Origin: an uncultured Bacteroides sp.
GTDB lineage: Bacteria; Bacteroidota; Bacteroidia; Bacteroidales; Bacteroidaceae
Length of the DNA stretch: 64,000 nt
Direction of reading: 5' to 3'
NCBI RefSeq assembly: GCF_910585845.1
Contig: NZ_CAJUHF010000008.1
Location: 1-64,000 of the forward strand
The position numbers and the translations under genes are program-made. Positions within the stretch are counted from its first letter, which is position 1; every line of letters begins with the position of its first letter. Positions 35,901 to 44,464 of the stretch are shown here, one piece after another. The notes below the pieces were generated by a model, which saw nothing but the letters and a program-made list of their open reading frames with translations, had not been told where the DNA came from and did no database searches.

Positions 35901-37217
35901 TTCAACACGTTTACCAATGAGCTGGTGGCCCCGTTCGCAGTGTTTGCCCGCGAACGGAACATCGACCTGAATTTCTACCGGCATCTGCCGGATGCGCCGC
36001 TGAGCTATGACGAAGAAGCGATGCAAAAGATACTGACCAATCTGTTGAGCAACGCCATCAAGTTCACACCCGACGGCGGCGAGGTGTCCCTTTTCATCGC
36101 TCTGCTCCCACCCACAGCACAACACGGCGAGTTGCTCTACGCCAGTGTGCGCGACTCAGGCAACGGCATTCCTGAGCAAGACTTGGAAAACATCTTCAAC
36201 CGCTTCTATCAGGTACAGAACCAACATAAGTACCCCATGTACGGACAGTCGGGCAGTGGTATCGGGCTTTACCTGTGCAAACGCATCGTAGAGGCCATGG
36301 GCGGCTCTATCCACGTGCACAACAATCGTCGTCAAGGGTGCACGTTCCGTCTGCTACTGCCCATACAACAAGCCCAGTCCACCGTCTCTGTACCCGCCGA
36401 CAGCAGACCGACACTGCCCGACCTGCCCATACAGCAAGCCGATGGCGAATCCCGACCGCTCTGCATCCTCGTGGTGGAGGACAACCCCGACATGCGCAGC
36501 TACATACGCTCCATCCTGCGCGACAAATACCAGGTGGTAGAAGCGGCCAACGGACAGGAGGCTCTCGACATACTGAACACACAGAAAACGGACTTCATCA
36601 TCAGCGACCTGATGATGCCTGTGATGGATGGCATCGAGTTGTCGCGTCGGGTGAAAGAAAACTTCGCCATCTCCCACATCCCCTTCCTGATGCTGACCGC
36701 CAAGACCTCGCAGGAGACACGCATTGAGAGCTACCGCATCGGTGTGGATGAATACCTGCTGAAACCCTTTGACGAACCCCTGCTCTTGGCACGCATAGAG
36801 AACATTCTGGAGAACCGTAAACGTTTCCAGAGGAAGTTTGCCTTGAGCATGAATCCCGAAGTGCTGAACATAGACTACCGATCGGGCGACAAGAAGTTCG
36901 TCACCCGCGTGATGGAAATCATGAAGACCCATTACAAGGACCCCGGCTTCGAGGTGAGCACCTTCAGCAAAGAGGCCGGCGTAAGCAAGTCGCTGCTCAA
37001 CACCAAACTGCAGAACCTCCTCGGACAATCGCCGGCACAGTTCATCCGCAGCTACCGACTTAATCTGGCACACGAGCTGATACTGGAATGCCGGGGTACA
37101 AAAAGCATGAGCGTCACGGAGATTGCCTACGAAGTAGGGTTCAACGATCCCAAATATTTCACCCGCTGCTTCACCAAGGAGTATAACGTCAGCCCCAGCA
37201 GCCTCCTGAACGAGTAG
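32952..37217 (+). CDS. Hybrid two-component system regulator (HTCS) of the arabinan PUL
   Basis: A 1421-residue sensor/regulator. In order: signal peptide (MTRFFSFRILLIIICFLPAWPARA), a periplasmic double seven-bladed propeller (about 30-790, many LWVGT.GGG blades), a Y_Y_Y domain (YTNLSPGKYTLQVKY), a membrane helix (about 870-890), and a long coiled coil (about 895-955, KEQKQLLEEKGEELARQ). HisKA follows with His in NITHEFRTPITLI, then HATPase_c (GSGIGLYLCKR), a receiver with Asp in ISDLMMPVMDG, and an AraC HTH (VTEIAYEVGFNDPKYFTRCF). I start at ATG 32952 because the preceding in-frame codons only translate operator repeats. In B. thetaiotaomicron the equivalent regulator responds to arabino-oligosaccharides. 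It is flanked on both sides by promoters with its presumed operator. Confidence 0.95.
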   Translation: MTRFFSFRILLIIICFLPAWPARALLQEELFTMHYNATHITMNEGLPTNFIDDIYQDRQGFIWLSAGGGGLSRYDGYEFIHFHPSIPHRKLKSNFVRCAREDRFHRLWVASEGGIDLIDLKTLQNIPPQALGPLPDRLTDTSAFHIEQDADGCLWLHDGHQLYRIAFCQEGSIESIHTLSHPGLEKSNLIFKDVKQNGKIWISLNGEICTVELQENGKLQATPVAEGLNFAPGTTVSDFIAKEDEIWITTNQGLYRYALHSNVVKHYEHTPNTPGSLSQNFLTALAITENKQLIVASLCGLNVYNPLYDRFEQIRNDLPGNPSPLLNSNFVNCVAIVGRHIWIGTESGGVTLLTPKRLTLTNYSYSKENTGSLSHNPVNAIYEDEEGTLWVGTVEGGLNRKTKGSSAFTHYTQEKGILGHNSVSAITADPKGRLWVGTWGGGISLLEKRQPQHRIQLLTPDNCNGYPIDFIGSLTYDSINNAIWVGANEGIFFYDLQQERLTVPLPDQIAESIHGCIGSIIDRDGQLWIGCLEGAYVIDLHSKRTAEGKFAYRHLKYKLDQPELGLVEKIDCFYQDPEGTLWLGSNGCGLYRRRTGNNGEEWFEAFTTADGLPNNCVRNILGDRQGNLWLATNNGLSCFLPDKERFINFTCQDGLPNTQFYWNAACHTSDNLLYFGHLKGMTAIHPKLIPYQNNKAIPLQFTRLWVDNEEVQPGNELLPQDLPFTPEISIHESTRSLSVEFAALNYEPNHADSYCYRLVGFDKQWIPIQDDHRWARYTNLSPGKYTLQVKYTPYQEENQTEMMELRIVVRPYFYKTSWFLLLAIAVATIAVWQFYQWRFRTLKRRSEELHLQVEQRTHELKEQKQLLEEKGEELARQNELLKEQNEKISRQKEKLAELARKVQTLTLDKIAFFTNITHEFRTPITLIIGPIERALKLSYNPQVIEQLQFVERNSKYLLSLVNQLMDFRKVESGKVKIVNTPGDFNTFTNELVAPFAVFARERNIDLNFYRHLPDAPLSYDEEAMQKILTNLLSNAIKFTPDGGEVSLFIALLPPTAQHGELLYASVRDSGNGIPEQDLENIFNRFYQVQNQHKYPMYGQSGSGIGLYLCKRIVEAMGGSIHVHNNRRQGCTFRLLLPIQQAQSTVSVPADSRPTLPDLPIQQADGESRPLCILVVEDNPDMRSYIRSILRDKYQVVEAANGQEALDILNTQKTDFIISDLMMPVMDGIELSRRVKENFAISHIPFLMLTAKTSQETRIESYRIGVDEYLLKPFDEPLLLARIENILENRKRFQRKFALSMNPEVLNIDYRSGDKKFVTRVMEIMKTHYKDPGFEVSTFSKEAGVSKSLLNTKLQNLLGQSPAQFIRSYRLNLAHELILECRGTKSMSVTEIAYEVGFNDPKYFTRCFTKEYNVSPSSLLNE

Positions 37218-37337
37218 CGCGCACGGGCGGAGCGGACGATTCACAGGCGATTTCCAGTAGGTTTCCGCCTGCGTTATGTTTGCATGTTGGGGGTGTTATG
37301 CCTGAACAAAACCCACCGTCCGTACTCCCTCGGCCCT

Positions 37338-37404
37338 GTTGCTCGTTTATCCACCTCTTATGTTCGATTGTCCCCCTCTGTTTGCTTGTAAGATTGTACT
37401 TTTG
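37338..37404 (+). promoter_or_regulatory. HTCS-type promoter of the arabinan susC operon
   Basis: On the - strand there are GTGGATAAACGAGCAAC (37338-37354) and GGGGACAATCGAACATA (37359-37375), offset 21 bp. The -7 box TACTTTTG lies at 37397-37404, 21 bp beyond the repeats. No separate -33 TTTG is needed if the activator recruits polymerase. The susC start is 186 bp further on. The 37218-37590 gap otherwise contains a weak hairpin after the HTCS gene (37244-37271) and a short leader ORF. Confidence 0.8.
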
Positions 37405-37470
37405 CCCTGTCGCCGGATCTCCGCCCCTCGCGGAAGTCCCGTACAAAATGTTTAATTTTTAAATCCTACT

Positions 37471-37563
37471 ATGATGAAGAATAACCCCAAACTTACACCC
37501 CGACCGCCATCCGGTCGTCCAAGCCGCCCATCCGGCACCCCACCATCGAGAACAATCATTTAA
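37471..37563 (+). CDS. Possible 30-residue Pro/Arg-rich leader peptide before susC
   Basis: An ATG at 37471 opens a 30-codon frame ending at TAA 37561-37563, 27 bp before the susC ATG and downstream of the HTCS-type promoter. The peptide is rich in Pro, Arg and Ser (PRPPSGRPSRPSGTPPS, about residues 10-26). The DNA in it forms two short hairpins, CGACCG/CGGTCG (37501-37517) and GCCG/CGGC (37523-37536). It could be a translated leader that affects susC expression, or chance. No Shine-Dalgarno site is evident. Confidence 0.3.
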   Translation: MMKNNPKLTPRPPSGRPSRPSGTPPSRTII

Positions 37564-37590
37564 TTAAAAACAACCTTAATACTTACAGAA

Positions 37591-40500
37591 ATGAGGAAAC
37601 ATTTATTATTCTCCGCACTGCTCGGCCTGTCTGCCATCGGCAGCATGACGGTGTATCCCACACCGGCCATGGCCATCGTGACCCAGGCCCCCACCATCAA
37701 AGTACGCGGACAAGTCATCGACGAAACAGGCGAACCCCTAATCGGAGCCAATATCACCATCAAAGGCGGACAAGGCGGAACCATCACCGACCTGAACGGT
37801 AACTTCCAGTTGGATGTTCCCGGCAATGCCATCCTGGTGATAAGCTACATCGGATACAAAGAACGCGAAGTAGCCGTGCGCAACCGTGCCATCCTTGAAC
37901 CTATCCAACTGCAATCTGACGAACAGATGCTTGAACAAGTCGTAGTCGTAGGCTACGGCACACAGAAGAAATCAGACCTGACAGGCTCCGTCGCCGTGGT
38001 CGACGCGAAAGCCCTGAAGCAAACCTCAAACTCCAACATCTCCACCATGCTCGAAGGCAAAGTCTCCGGCGTGCAAATCACCTCCGACGGACAACCCGGA
38101 GCCGACCCTACCGTACGCATACGCGGTGTAGGCTCCTTCGGAAGCACTGCTCCGCTCTACGTGATTGACGGCGTGCCCATGGGAACCACCATACGCGACT
38201 TCTCCTCGAACGACATCGAAACCATACAGGTGCTGAAAGACGCCTCCGCAGCCGCCATCTATGGTTCGCGTGCCGCCAACGGCGTGATTATCATCACCAC
38301 CAAACGCGGACAGAAAGACCAACCTCTCAAGGTGGACTACAACGGATACTTCGGCACGGACTTCATCCCCGGAAACGTCTACGACGTGATGAACGCCGAC
38401 CAATATAGCCAATACCTCGCCCAAGCCTGCGCCAACTCCAACACCCCCTTGCCCTCAGGCTACCAGCTCGACAGCGCCACCGGAAAATATCATTTCCAGG
38501 ACAATACCAACACCGACTGGTTCAAGGAAGTCTTCAAGACAGGCATCCGGCAGAATCACAATGTCAACCTCTCCAGCGGCGGCGCCCACAATACCTATAA
38601 CATCTCCCTGGACTATTTCAACCAGAAGGGAACACTCGAAGGTGCCGGCCCCAACTACGAACGATATACCGCCCGCGTGAACAACACGATGGACACCAAG
38701 TTCGTCAAGTTCCACACCAGCCTGGTCTACTCCCACTCCGACCAAGACAACATGGGCTTGTCCAACGCCTCCGAATACGTCCAAGGACTTTATGGCGACG
38801 TGACAAACGTGCTGCGCGGCACCCTGCTGATGCAACCCACCATCAAGGCCTACGACTCCTCCACCTGGGTGCTCGACAACCTCGTGGGCATCGCCAACAA
38901 CTACCACTACGACGCTTACGGTTATGGCGTATATTACGACACTGTGCATGGTGATATCTCAGCTTCCAACCCCTTGCTGGTGAACAACCTGATGAAACGC
39001 AACACCCGCGTAGACCGCGTTGTGGGAACCGGTTCAGCCGACGTGGACATCCTCAACATGCTGGGCATTGACAGCAAGAACCACAAGTTCAACTATAAGA
39101 TAAACCTCTCCTACAGCAAGACCTTCTGTAAGGACTTCACCTGGATTCCCGCCTGGGTGCAGAGCAACCGCGTCTATCTGGCCAAGAGCAACGAACGACT
39201 GACCAAAGCCTCGCGCAACTACTCGGATGCCCTCATCGAAAACGTACTCACCTACGATGGCACCATAGGCAAACACCACATCAACGTAGTGGCAGGACAA
39301 ACCTACGAGGAAGAAGACACCGACGAACTAACCGGATGGGGCGTCAACTTCACCGAACCCTATTTCCTGCAACTTCAGAATGCGGCCAGCACCTACTCCA
39401 GCAGCTACGAATACAAACACTCCATCCTCTCCTACATCGGACGCGTCAATTACAATTATGACGACCGTTACCTCTTCTCGGCCACCGTGCGCCGCGATGG
39501 TAGCTCCCGTCTGACCCGGAGCATCCGTTGGGGAACATTCCCCTCCGTCTCACTGGGCTGGCGTTTCGACAAGGAGAGATTCTTCCCCTTCAGTACCAAC
39601 GTGGTAAATATGTTTAAAGTGCGTGCCAGCTACGGCGAACTGGGAAATGAAAACATCGGCGAATACATGTACCAAGCCGTTATGTCGCGCAACAACATGA
39701 CCTACAACTTTAATGGCAACGTCATAACCGGTTCCGCCGTCTCTACCTTCGTCGACAACAATCTCTCCTGGGAGAAGAAAAAGACCTACAACGTGGGTAT
39801 CGACCTCGCTTTGTTCCGCAACCGTTTGGAATTTACCGCCGAATGGAACAAGAACACCAGCGAAGACCTCCTGTATGCCGTTCCCGTACCGGAACAGGCC
39901 GGCGTGTCCAACACCACCGTAACCATGAATGCCGCCTCGATGAACAACTCCGGCTTCGAATTCTCTGCCACCTACCGTAACCGCGACCACGACTTCAAAT
40001 ACGAAGTATCCGCCAACCTCAGCACCCTACGCAACCGCGTCACCTCACTGGGATTTGGCACCGACTCTTACATCACAGGCGCCTACATCACCAAGGTAGG
40101 TTCCGAAATCGGCCAGTTCTACGGTTGGGCTTATGAAGGCATAGCCCGCACGCAAGCCGACCTCGACAACCACGCCACCCAGGAAGGTGCCCAAGTGGGC
40201 GACTGCCTCTACAAGGACGTGAACAACGATGGCAAGGTAGACTCCGAAGACCAAGTGGTTCTGGGCAGCGGTATGCCCAAGATGAACTTCGGTCTGAACG
40301 CCAGGTTCGAATACAAGAACTTCGACCTGAGTATCGCTACCTTCGGTGCACTGAATTACCACGTCAGTGATGACATCTACAACTCGCTGAACTCCTGCTA
40401 CGGCTGGGGTAACAAAGAAGTGGACATGCTCGATGCAAACCGTTTCAGCGAAGACGGCAGCACCTACCTCTCCAACGTGCCGCGTACCTACACCAGCAAC

Positions 40501-40785
40501 AACGCCAGCCTGGGATGGAACGACCTCTTCAGCTCACGCAAGATTCAGAACGCCGCCTACTGGAAGATTGCCAACATCGAACTGGGCTACAACTTCCCCG
40601 ACAAATGGTTCGGCAACTATGTATCTAACGTACGCCTCTATGTGTCGGCACAGAACATCCACACCTTCACGGGCTATCACGGTTACAACGTAGACTATGC
40701 AGGAGGAACATTCACTCCGGGGTACAACTTCTGTTCCTATCCCACGGCACGCACGTTCATGTGTGGCGTTCACTTTACATTCTAA
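37591..40785 (+). CDS. SusC/RagA-family TonB-dependent arabinan oligosaccharide transporter
   Basis: A 1064-residue outer-membrane transporter. It has a signal peptide (about 1-28), a carboxypeptidase-regulatory-like domain (about 37-115, VRGQVIDETGEPLIGANITIKG), a plug (about 120-250, LEQVVVVGYGTQKKSDLTGSV, VRIRGVGSFGSTAPLYVIDGVP, VLKDASAAAIYGSRAANG) and a barrel ending in MCGVHFTF. It is the first gene of susC-susD-SGBP-GH43 (gaps 24, 49 and 78 bp) and is presumably induced by the adjacent HTCS. Codon use is noticeably GC-richer than in the susC genes of the first PUL. Confidence 0.96.
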   Translation: MRKHLLFSALLGLSAIGSMTVYPTPAMAIVTQAPTIKVRGQVIDETGEPLIGANITIKGGQGGTITDLNGNFQLDVPGNAILVISYIGYKEREVAVRNRAILEPIQLQSDEQMLEQVVVVGYGTQKKSDLTGSVAVVDAKALKQTSNSNISTMLEGKVSGVQITSDGQPGADPTVRIRGVGSFGSTAPLYVIDGVPMGTTIRDFSSNDIETIQVLKDASAAAIYGSRAANGVIIITTKRGQKDQPLKVDYNGYFGTDFIPGNVYDVMNADQYSQYLAQACANSNTPLPSGYQLDSATGKYHFQDNTNTDWFKEVFKTGIRQNHNVNLSSGGAHNTYNISLDYFNQKGTLEGAGPNYERYTARVNNTMDTKFVKFHTSLVYSHSDQDNMGLSNASEYVQGLYGDVTNVLRGTLLMQPTIKAYDSSTWVLDNLVGIANNYHYDAYGYGVYYDTVHGDISASNPLLVNNLMKRNTRVDRVVGTGSADVDILNMLGIDSKNHKFNYKINLSYSKTFCKDFTWIPAWVQSNRVYLAKSNERLTKASRNYSDALIENVLTYDGTIGKHHINVVAGQTYEEEDTDELTGWGVNFTEPYFLQLQNAASTYSSSYEYKHSILSYIGRVNYNYDDRYLFSATVRRDGSSRLTRSIRWGTFPSVSLGWRFDKERFFPFSTNVVNMFKVRASYGELGNENIGEYMYQAVMSRNNMTYNFNGNVITGSAVSTFVDNNLSWEKKKTYNVGIDLALFRNRLEFTAEWNKNTSEDLLYAVPVPEQAGVSNTTVTMNAASMNNSGFEFSATYRNRDHDFKYEVSANLSTLRNRVTSLGFGTDSYITGAYITKVGSEIGQFYGWAYEGIARTQADLDNHATQEGAQVGDCLYKDVNNDGKVDSEDQVVLGSGMPKMNFGLNARFEYKNFDLSIATFGALNYHVSDDIYNSLNSCYGWGNKEVDMLDANRFSEDGSTYLSNVPRTYTSNNASLGWNDLFSSRKIQNAAYWKIANIELGYNFPDKWFGNYVSNVRLYVSAQNIHTFTGYHGYNVDYAGGTFTPGYNFCSYPTARTFMCGVHFTF

Positions 40786-40809
40786 ATCCTAAATACAAAA
40801 ATATATCTT

Positions 40810-42558
40810 ATGAAACTAAATAAATATTCACTTGCTCTCATCTTAGGAGTCAGCATGCTGACTTCTTGCAGTGACCGGCTGGACCTATTGAATCCCAACC
40901 AGCAAACCTCAAGCACATTCGGTTTCAATGCCGACGACCTGGAAGAATGCGTGATTGCCGGTTACAACCATATCCGAATGGAAGGCTCGTATGCCCGCGT
41001 AGGCTACACCATCGACGTCTGTCGAGGCGATGAAGCCTGGAACTCGTCACAAGTGTGGTATCTACCCTTCGATGACCTGAATGCCGAAGTCACTTCGGAC
41101 ATCACGTGGTGGCCCTGGCGTGAATGGTACTACACCATCAACGTGTGCAACTTCGCCATCTCACGCTGCGACGAAGACAACAGCCAACTGTCCGACAAGA
41201 TGAAATACATCAAAGGACAGATGCTCTTCCTGCGAGGCTTGTCCTACTATAACCTGGTAGGTTATTACCAGAATCCCCCTCTTATCACAGACTACTCCAC
41301 CTACTCTTCGCTGGAAGGGCTGTATGGTACCAACAGCAACTACGATGAAGTGCTCGACCAAGTAGAAAAAGATTTCCGCGAAGCGATGGAACTGCTACCT
41401 TCACGCGACAAAGGCAGTGAATGGAGTGGCGGACGTGCCACCTGCGGTGCCGCTGCCGGCTACTATGCCCGTACCCTCATGGTACGCCACAAATACAGCG
41501 AAGCCCTCACCGTACTGAAAGACATCATCGGCAAGAAATACGGCTCATACCGACTGATGGATAACTATGGCGACAACTTCCGCGAAGGCCTGGCCTATGA
41601 AAACAACGAGGAGAGCCTCTTCGAAGTACAGTTCCTCGACTACGGCTCGCAAGGCACCGACGATGAGTGGACTCCGGTGAACACAAGCCCCAACGCTACA
41701 CAAGGCTCCGCCATTGAGAGCAACTTTGCCCCCGGCAACTATGGCGGTTGGGCGGACATCTCGGCTTCACCCTGGCTCTACCACCTGTTCAAAGCCGAAC
41801 GCACCGTAAACGGCACGCTCGACCCGCGTCTCTACTGGACCATCGGGACCTACGAAAGCGACTGGGCAAACTTTGAATACGGTAACGTGGCCTATACGCA
41901 TACGCTTACAGCTACCGACAACATCGTGACCAACAACATCTACGGTGGCCTGCCGATAGCCAAGTTCACCAACCTCCGCACCGGTCTATACAGCACGGTC
42001 GTTACCGGCCTGCACGATGGCATCAACCTGCGCCTGATGCGCTATTCTGATGTGCTGCTGCGCGCCGCCGAGTGCGAAAACGAAGTGAACGGTCCCACCC
42101 AACAGGCCATTGACTGGATCAATGAAGTACGCAACCGCGCCCGTCTGGCCGACCTGCAGCTGTCCGACTTCAACACCGCCGACAAACTCTTCGAACAGAT
42201 AGCCAACGTAGAACGTCCCAAGGAATTCGGATGCGAGTTCGGACGCGGCTTCGATCTCATCCGCTGGGGATTCTTCTACGACAACGGCCGATTGCAACAA
42301 CTCAAGGAACATGCCGTAGTACGCCGATCCACGGAAGGCACAAAAGAACCCGTGAGCTACAGCAATATCGCAAGCGATCCCCAACTGAAGAGTTCATTCG
42401 ACACCTACCTGCCGGGACATGAGTTCCTGCCCATCGTGCAACAGCTGATGAACAACAATCCCAACCTGAAAGGTAATTCGGCCAACTCCAGTACGGACAA
42501 CTCTACCTACTTCCGTGAAAAAGGTTGGACAGTGCGTCCGGTCGTCGACTTAAACTAA
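40810..42558 (+). CDS. SusD/RagB-family arabinan-binding lipoprotein
   Basis: A 582-residue SusD homologue with lipobox Cys20 (VSMLTSC). The TPR half includes MKYIKGQMLFLRGLSYYNLVGYY (about 135-157). The C-terminal half contains LLRAAECENEVNGPTQQAIDWINEVRNRA (split over about 415-445) and VERPKEFGCEFGRGFDLIRWGFF, and the protein ends with a LPGHEFLPIVQQLMNNNPNLKG tail. It forms the outer lid of the SusC channel encoded 24 bp upstream. The ligand arabinan is inferred from the neighbouring GH43/GH51 enzymes and arabinose genes. Confidence 0.95.
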   Translation: MKLNKYSLALILGVSMLTSCSDRLDLLNPNQQTSSTFGFNADDLEECVIAGYNHIRMEGSYARVGYTIDVCRGDEAWNSSQVWYLPFDDLNAEVTSDITWWPWREWYYTINVCNFAISRCDEDNSQLSDKMKYIKGQMLFLRGLSYYNLVGYYQNPPLITDYSTYSSLEGLYGTNSNYDEVLDQVEKDFREAMELLPSRDKGSEWSGGRATCGAAAGYYARTLMVRHKYSEALTVLKDIIGKKYGSYRLMDNYGDNFREGLAYENNEESLFEVQFLDYGSQGTDDEWTPVNTSPNATQGSAIESNFAPGNYGGWADISASPWLYHLFKAERTVNGTLDPRLYWTIGTYESDWANFEYGNVAYTHTLTATDNIVTNNIYGGLPIAKFTNLRTGLYSTVVTGLHDGINLRLMRYSDVLLRAAECENEVNGPTQQAIDWINEVRNRARLADLQLSDFNTADKLFEQIANVERPKEFGCEFGRGFDLIRWGFFYDNGRLQQLKEHAVVRRSTEGTKEPVSYSNIASDPQLKSSFDTYLPGHEFLPIVQQLMNNNPNLKGNSANSSTDNSTYFREKGWTVRPVVDLN

Positions 42559-42607
42559 TGGAACCAATAATATCTTTAAGAACAATAACATCCTTAAAAT
42601 AAAGACA

Positions 42608-44386
42608 ATGAGATTACTAAATAAAATAGCACACGCTTGTTGCTACGCCACCCTTGGGCTGCTGGCACTGACGAGTTGCACGGATGGCAGTATTTACGAA
42701 GTAAACGCCCCCGACTGGATTTCCGACAAGATACAGGAAATTGAAGATTCGAAGAAAGAACCGGAAGACGAAGAGTTGGAAGGTATGATGGAAGATGTGT
42801 ATTCTTTCGGGAATACCGATTTCACCTCCGGCTTTTGGAGCGCCTTTTCCAAGTATTATGTAATACCCGACGGCGAGAAGTGGAATGCGGTGTTCAACCT
42901 CCACATCAATCCAACAGACAATACCTATTACAAGAACTTTGCCCTTATCCTCACCAATGACGTGGACCGCGGTGGCGAAGGTTATACCGAATATGGAGCC
43001 ATCCGCTTCGACAACGACCCGAACAAGAACTCCGAATGGGGCGACCACATCAACAGGCAGTACGTTTCCGGAACATTGATGTTTTCTTCCGGCGATGATG
43101 ACTTGGATGCCAACGTGCAAGCACTCGCAGGAAAGGTGACGCTCACCGTTGACCGCACCAACGAGAATGCGTTCACCATAAAGATAACCAATAGCGCAGT
43201 GACCAAGACATACGCACAACCCTACAAGGAAGAAAACCTGAACGCTGATGCAAGCAACACCAATATCCGTTGTTTCTTGGTTCCCGACGGTTCCTTCATC
43301 GACTTCCAGCAAACCAACATCGAACCTATTGGTGGACTTACTTCCGCCTTGGACAAAAATCCGGTATCCATGGAACTACAAAATGTACCTGACCAAGTCG
43401 TGGTAGGCAGCACGCTCGAAGAGGCCATGGCCAATATATCAGCCATCGTCACCTTCGAAGAGGGAGTGACCAAAACTGTACCGGTTTCCGACCTCCACCT
43501 CTCTGCCATCCCCGATATGGATGAGCCAGGCATGAAGACTCTTATAGCCATCTACAACAAGACCTTCAAAGGTGAGAATTGCGAACAGCCGATTGTAGCC
43601 AACGCCACTTTTGAAATGGTAGAACAGATTGTATCTATCGAAGTGACTGCCCTGCCTTCGCGCGCGCAATACTATTATTACACCTCAGAAGCGACCCAAG
43701 GCCTGACAGACCGGACACTCTCTTTCGATCCGACCGGCATGGTGGTTACAGCTACTTACAGCAGTGGACAAACAAGGGAAGTAGACCATGCAAGACTCAA
43801 CTTCTCGGTTATCCCTGCCAAAGCAGGCTCTCACACCGTCACCATCACTCCCGCCAATGAAAATGGCATCAGCGCAACAGTAGAGGTGACCGTAGCCGAA
43901 TCTACAACTTCCGCCGTAAACAACAGCACCAACCTGGTAGGAGCCGAAGACAACTCTACAGGATTCTGGGGTGCCTTCTCGGATGACTTCAACGTACCGA
44001 CCGGCGAGACCAAACAGATTATTTTCACCAACTATAGCAACTTGGCTGGCAACTGGAACAACTTCATCGTGATTCTCCGCAAAGCGGATATGACCGAATA
44101 CGCAGTAGTTCGCGCCGACAACTACGGTTGGGGTAATGGATACAACGCTTGTATCCACAACGGCACACAAGGCGATTGGGGTACTTGGCTTGCCGGCATG
44201 AACGGAGCCAAAGTCACAGTCTACGTAACCAACTGCGGAAATGGCACTGCCGACATCCAAGCCGTAATGGAAGGCACTACAAGCAGCACCTCGACCCAAT
44301 ATTATTTAGGCATCAATACGGTAGAACCCAGCGACCTGAACTTCGCATTGACCGTTGACAGCTGCCATCTCGTGTTTAATGAATAG
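42608..44386 (+). CDS. Surface glycan-binding lipoprotein (SGBP) with two similar end modules
   Basis: A 592-residue lipoprotein (Cys24, GLLALTSC) at the SusE/F position of the arabinan PUL. No catalytic motif. The sequence shows four parts. An N-terminal module (about 62-245) opens with FTSGFWSAFSKYYVIPDGEKW. Two Ig-like domains (about 255-345 and 350-430) follow; the second ends HTVTITPANENGISATVEVTV. A C-terminal module (about 440-592) opens with STGFWGAFSDDFNVPTGETKQ. The two end modules share the pattern TGFWxAFSxxFxVPxGExxxxxF...NFxxIL...EYxxxRxDN, so they look like duplicated CBM-like binding domains separated by Ig spacers. It should tether arabinan at the surface. Ligand binding is inferred from position only. 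Confidence 0.82.
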   Translation: MRLLNKIAHACCYATLGLLALTSCTDGSIYEVNAPDWISDKIQEIEDSKKEPEDEELEGMMEDVYSFGNTDFTSGFWSAFSKYYVIPDGEKWNAVFNLHINPTDNTYYKNFALILTNDVDRGGEGYTEYGAIRFDNDPNKNSEWGDHINRQYVSGTLMFSSGDDDLDANVQALAGKVTLTVDRTNENAFTIKITNSAVTKTYAQPYKEENLNADASNTNIRCFLVPDGSFIDFQQTNIEPIGGLTSALDKNPVSMELQNVPDQVVVGSTLEEAMANISAIVTFEEGVTKTVPVSDLHLSAIPDMDEPGMKTLIAIYNKTFKGENCEQPIVANATFEMVEQIVSIEVTALPSRAQYYYYTSEATQGLTDRTLSFDPTGMVVTATYSSGQTREVDHARLNFSVIPAKAGSHTVTITPANENGISATVEVTVAESTTSAVNNSTNLVGAEDNSTGFWGAFSDDFNVPTGETKQIIFTNYSNLAGNWNNFIVILRKADMTEYAVVRADNYGWGNGYNACIHNGTQGDWGTWLAGMNGAKVTVYVTNCGNGTADIQAVMEGTTSSTSTQYYLGINTVEPSDLNFALTVDSCHLVFNE

Positions 44387-44410
44387 AAAATAACGATTAA
44401 TTTTCATCAT

Positions 44411-44445
44411 CCATACCGTACCTTTTTTACCAAAGGTCGGTATGG
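44411..44445 (+). terminator. Intra-operon hairpin between SGBP and GH43
   Basis: CCATACCG (44411-44418) pairs with CGGTATGG (44438-44445), with an inner CCTTT/AAAGG pairing. It lies in the 78-bp gap of an operon. Like the hairpin at 2695 it may reduce expression of the downstream enzyme gene or stabilise the upstream message. Confidence 0.55.
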
Positions 44446-44464
44446 TTATAAAACTTATCAACAA

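Noticed and set aside
36354..37244. 296-codon frame opposite the HTCS receiver and HTH region
   Set aside because: A shadow of a GC-rich gene; no motifs or start context.
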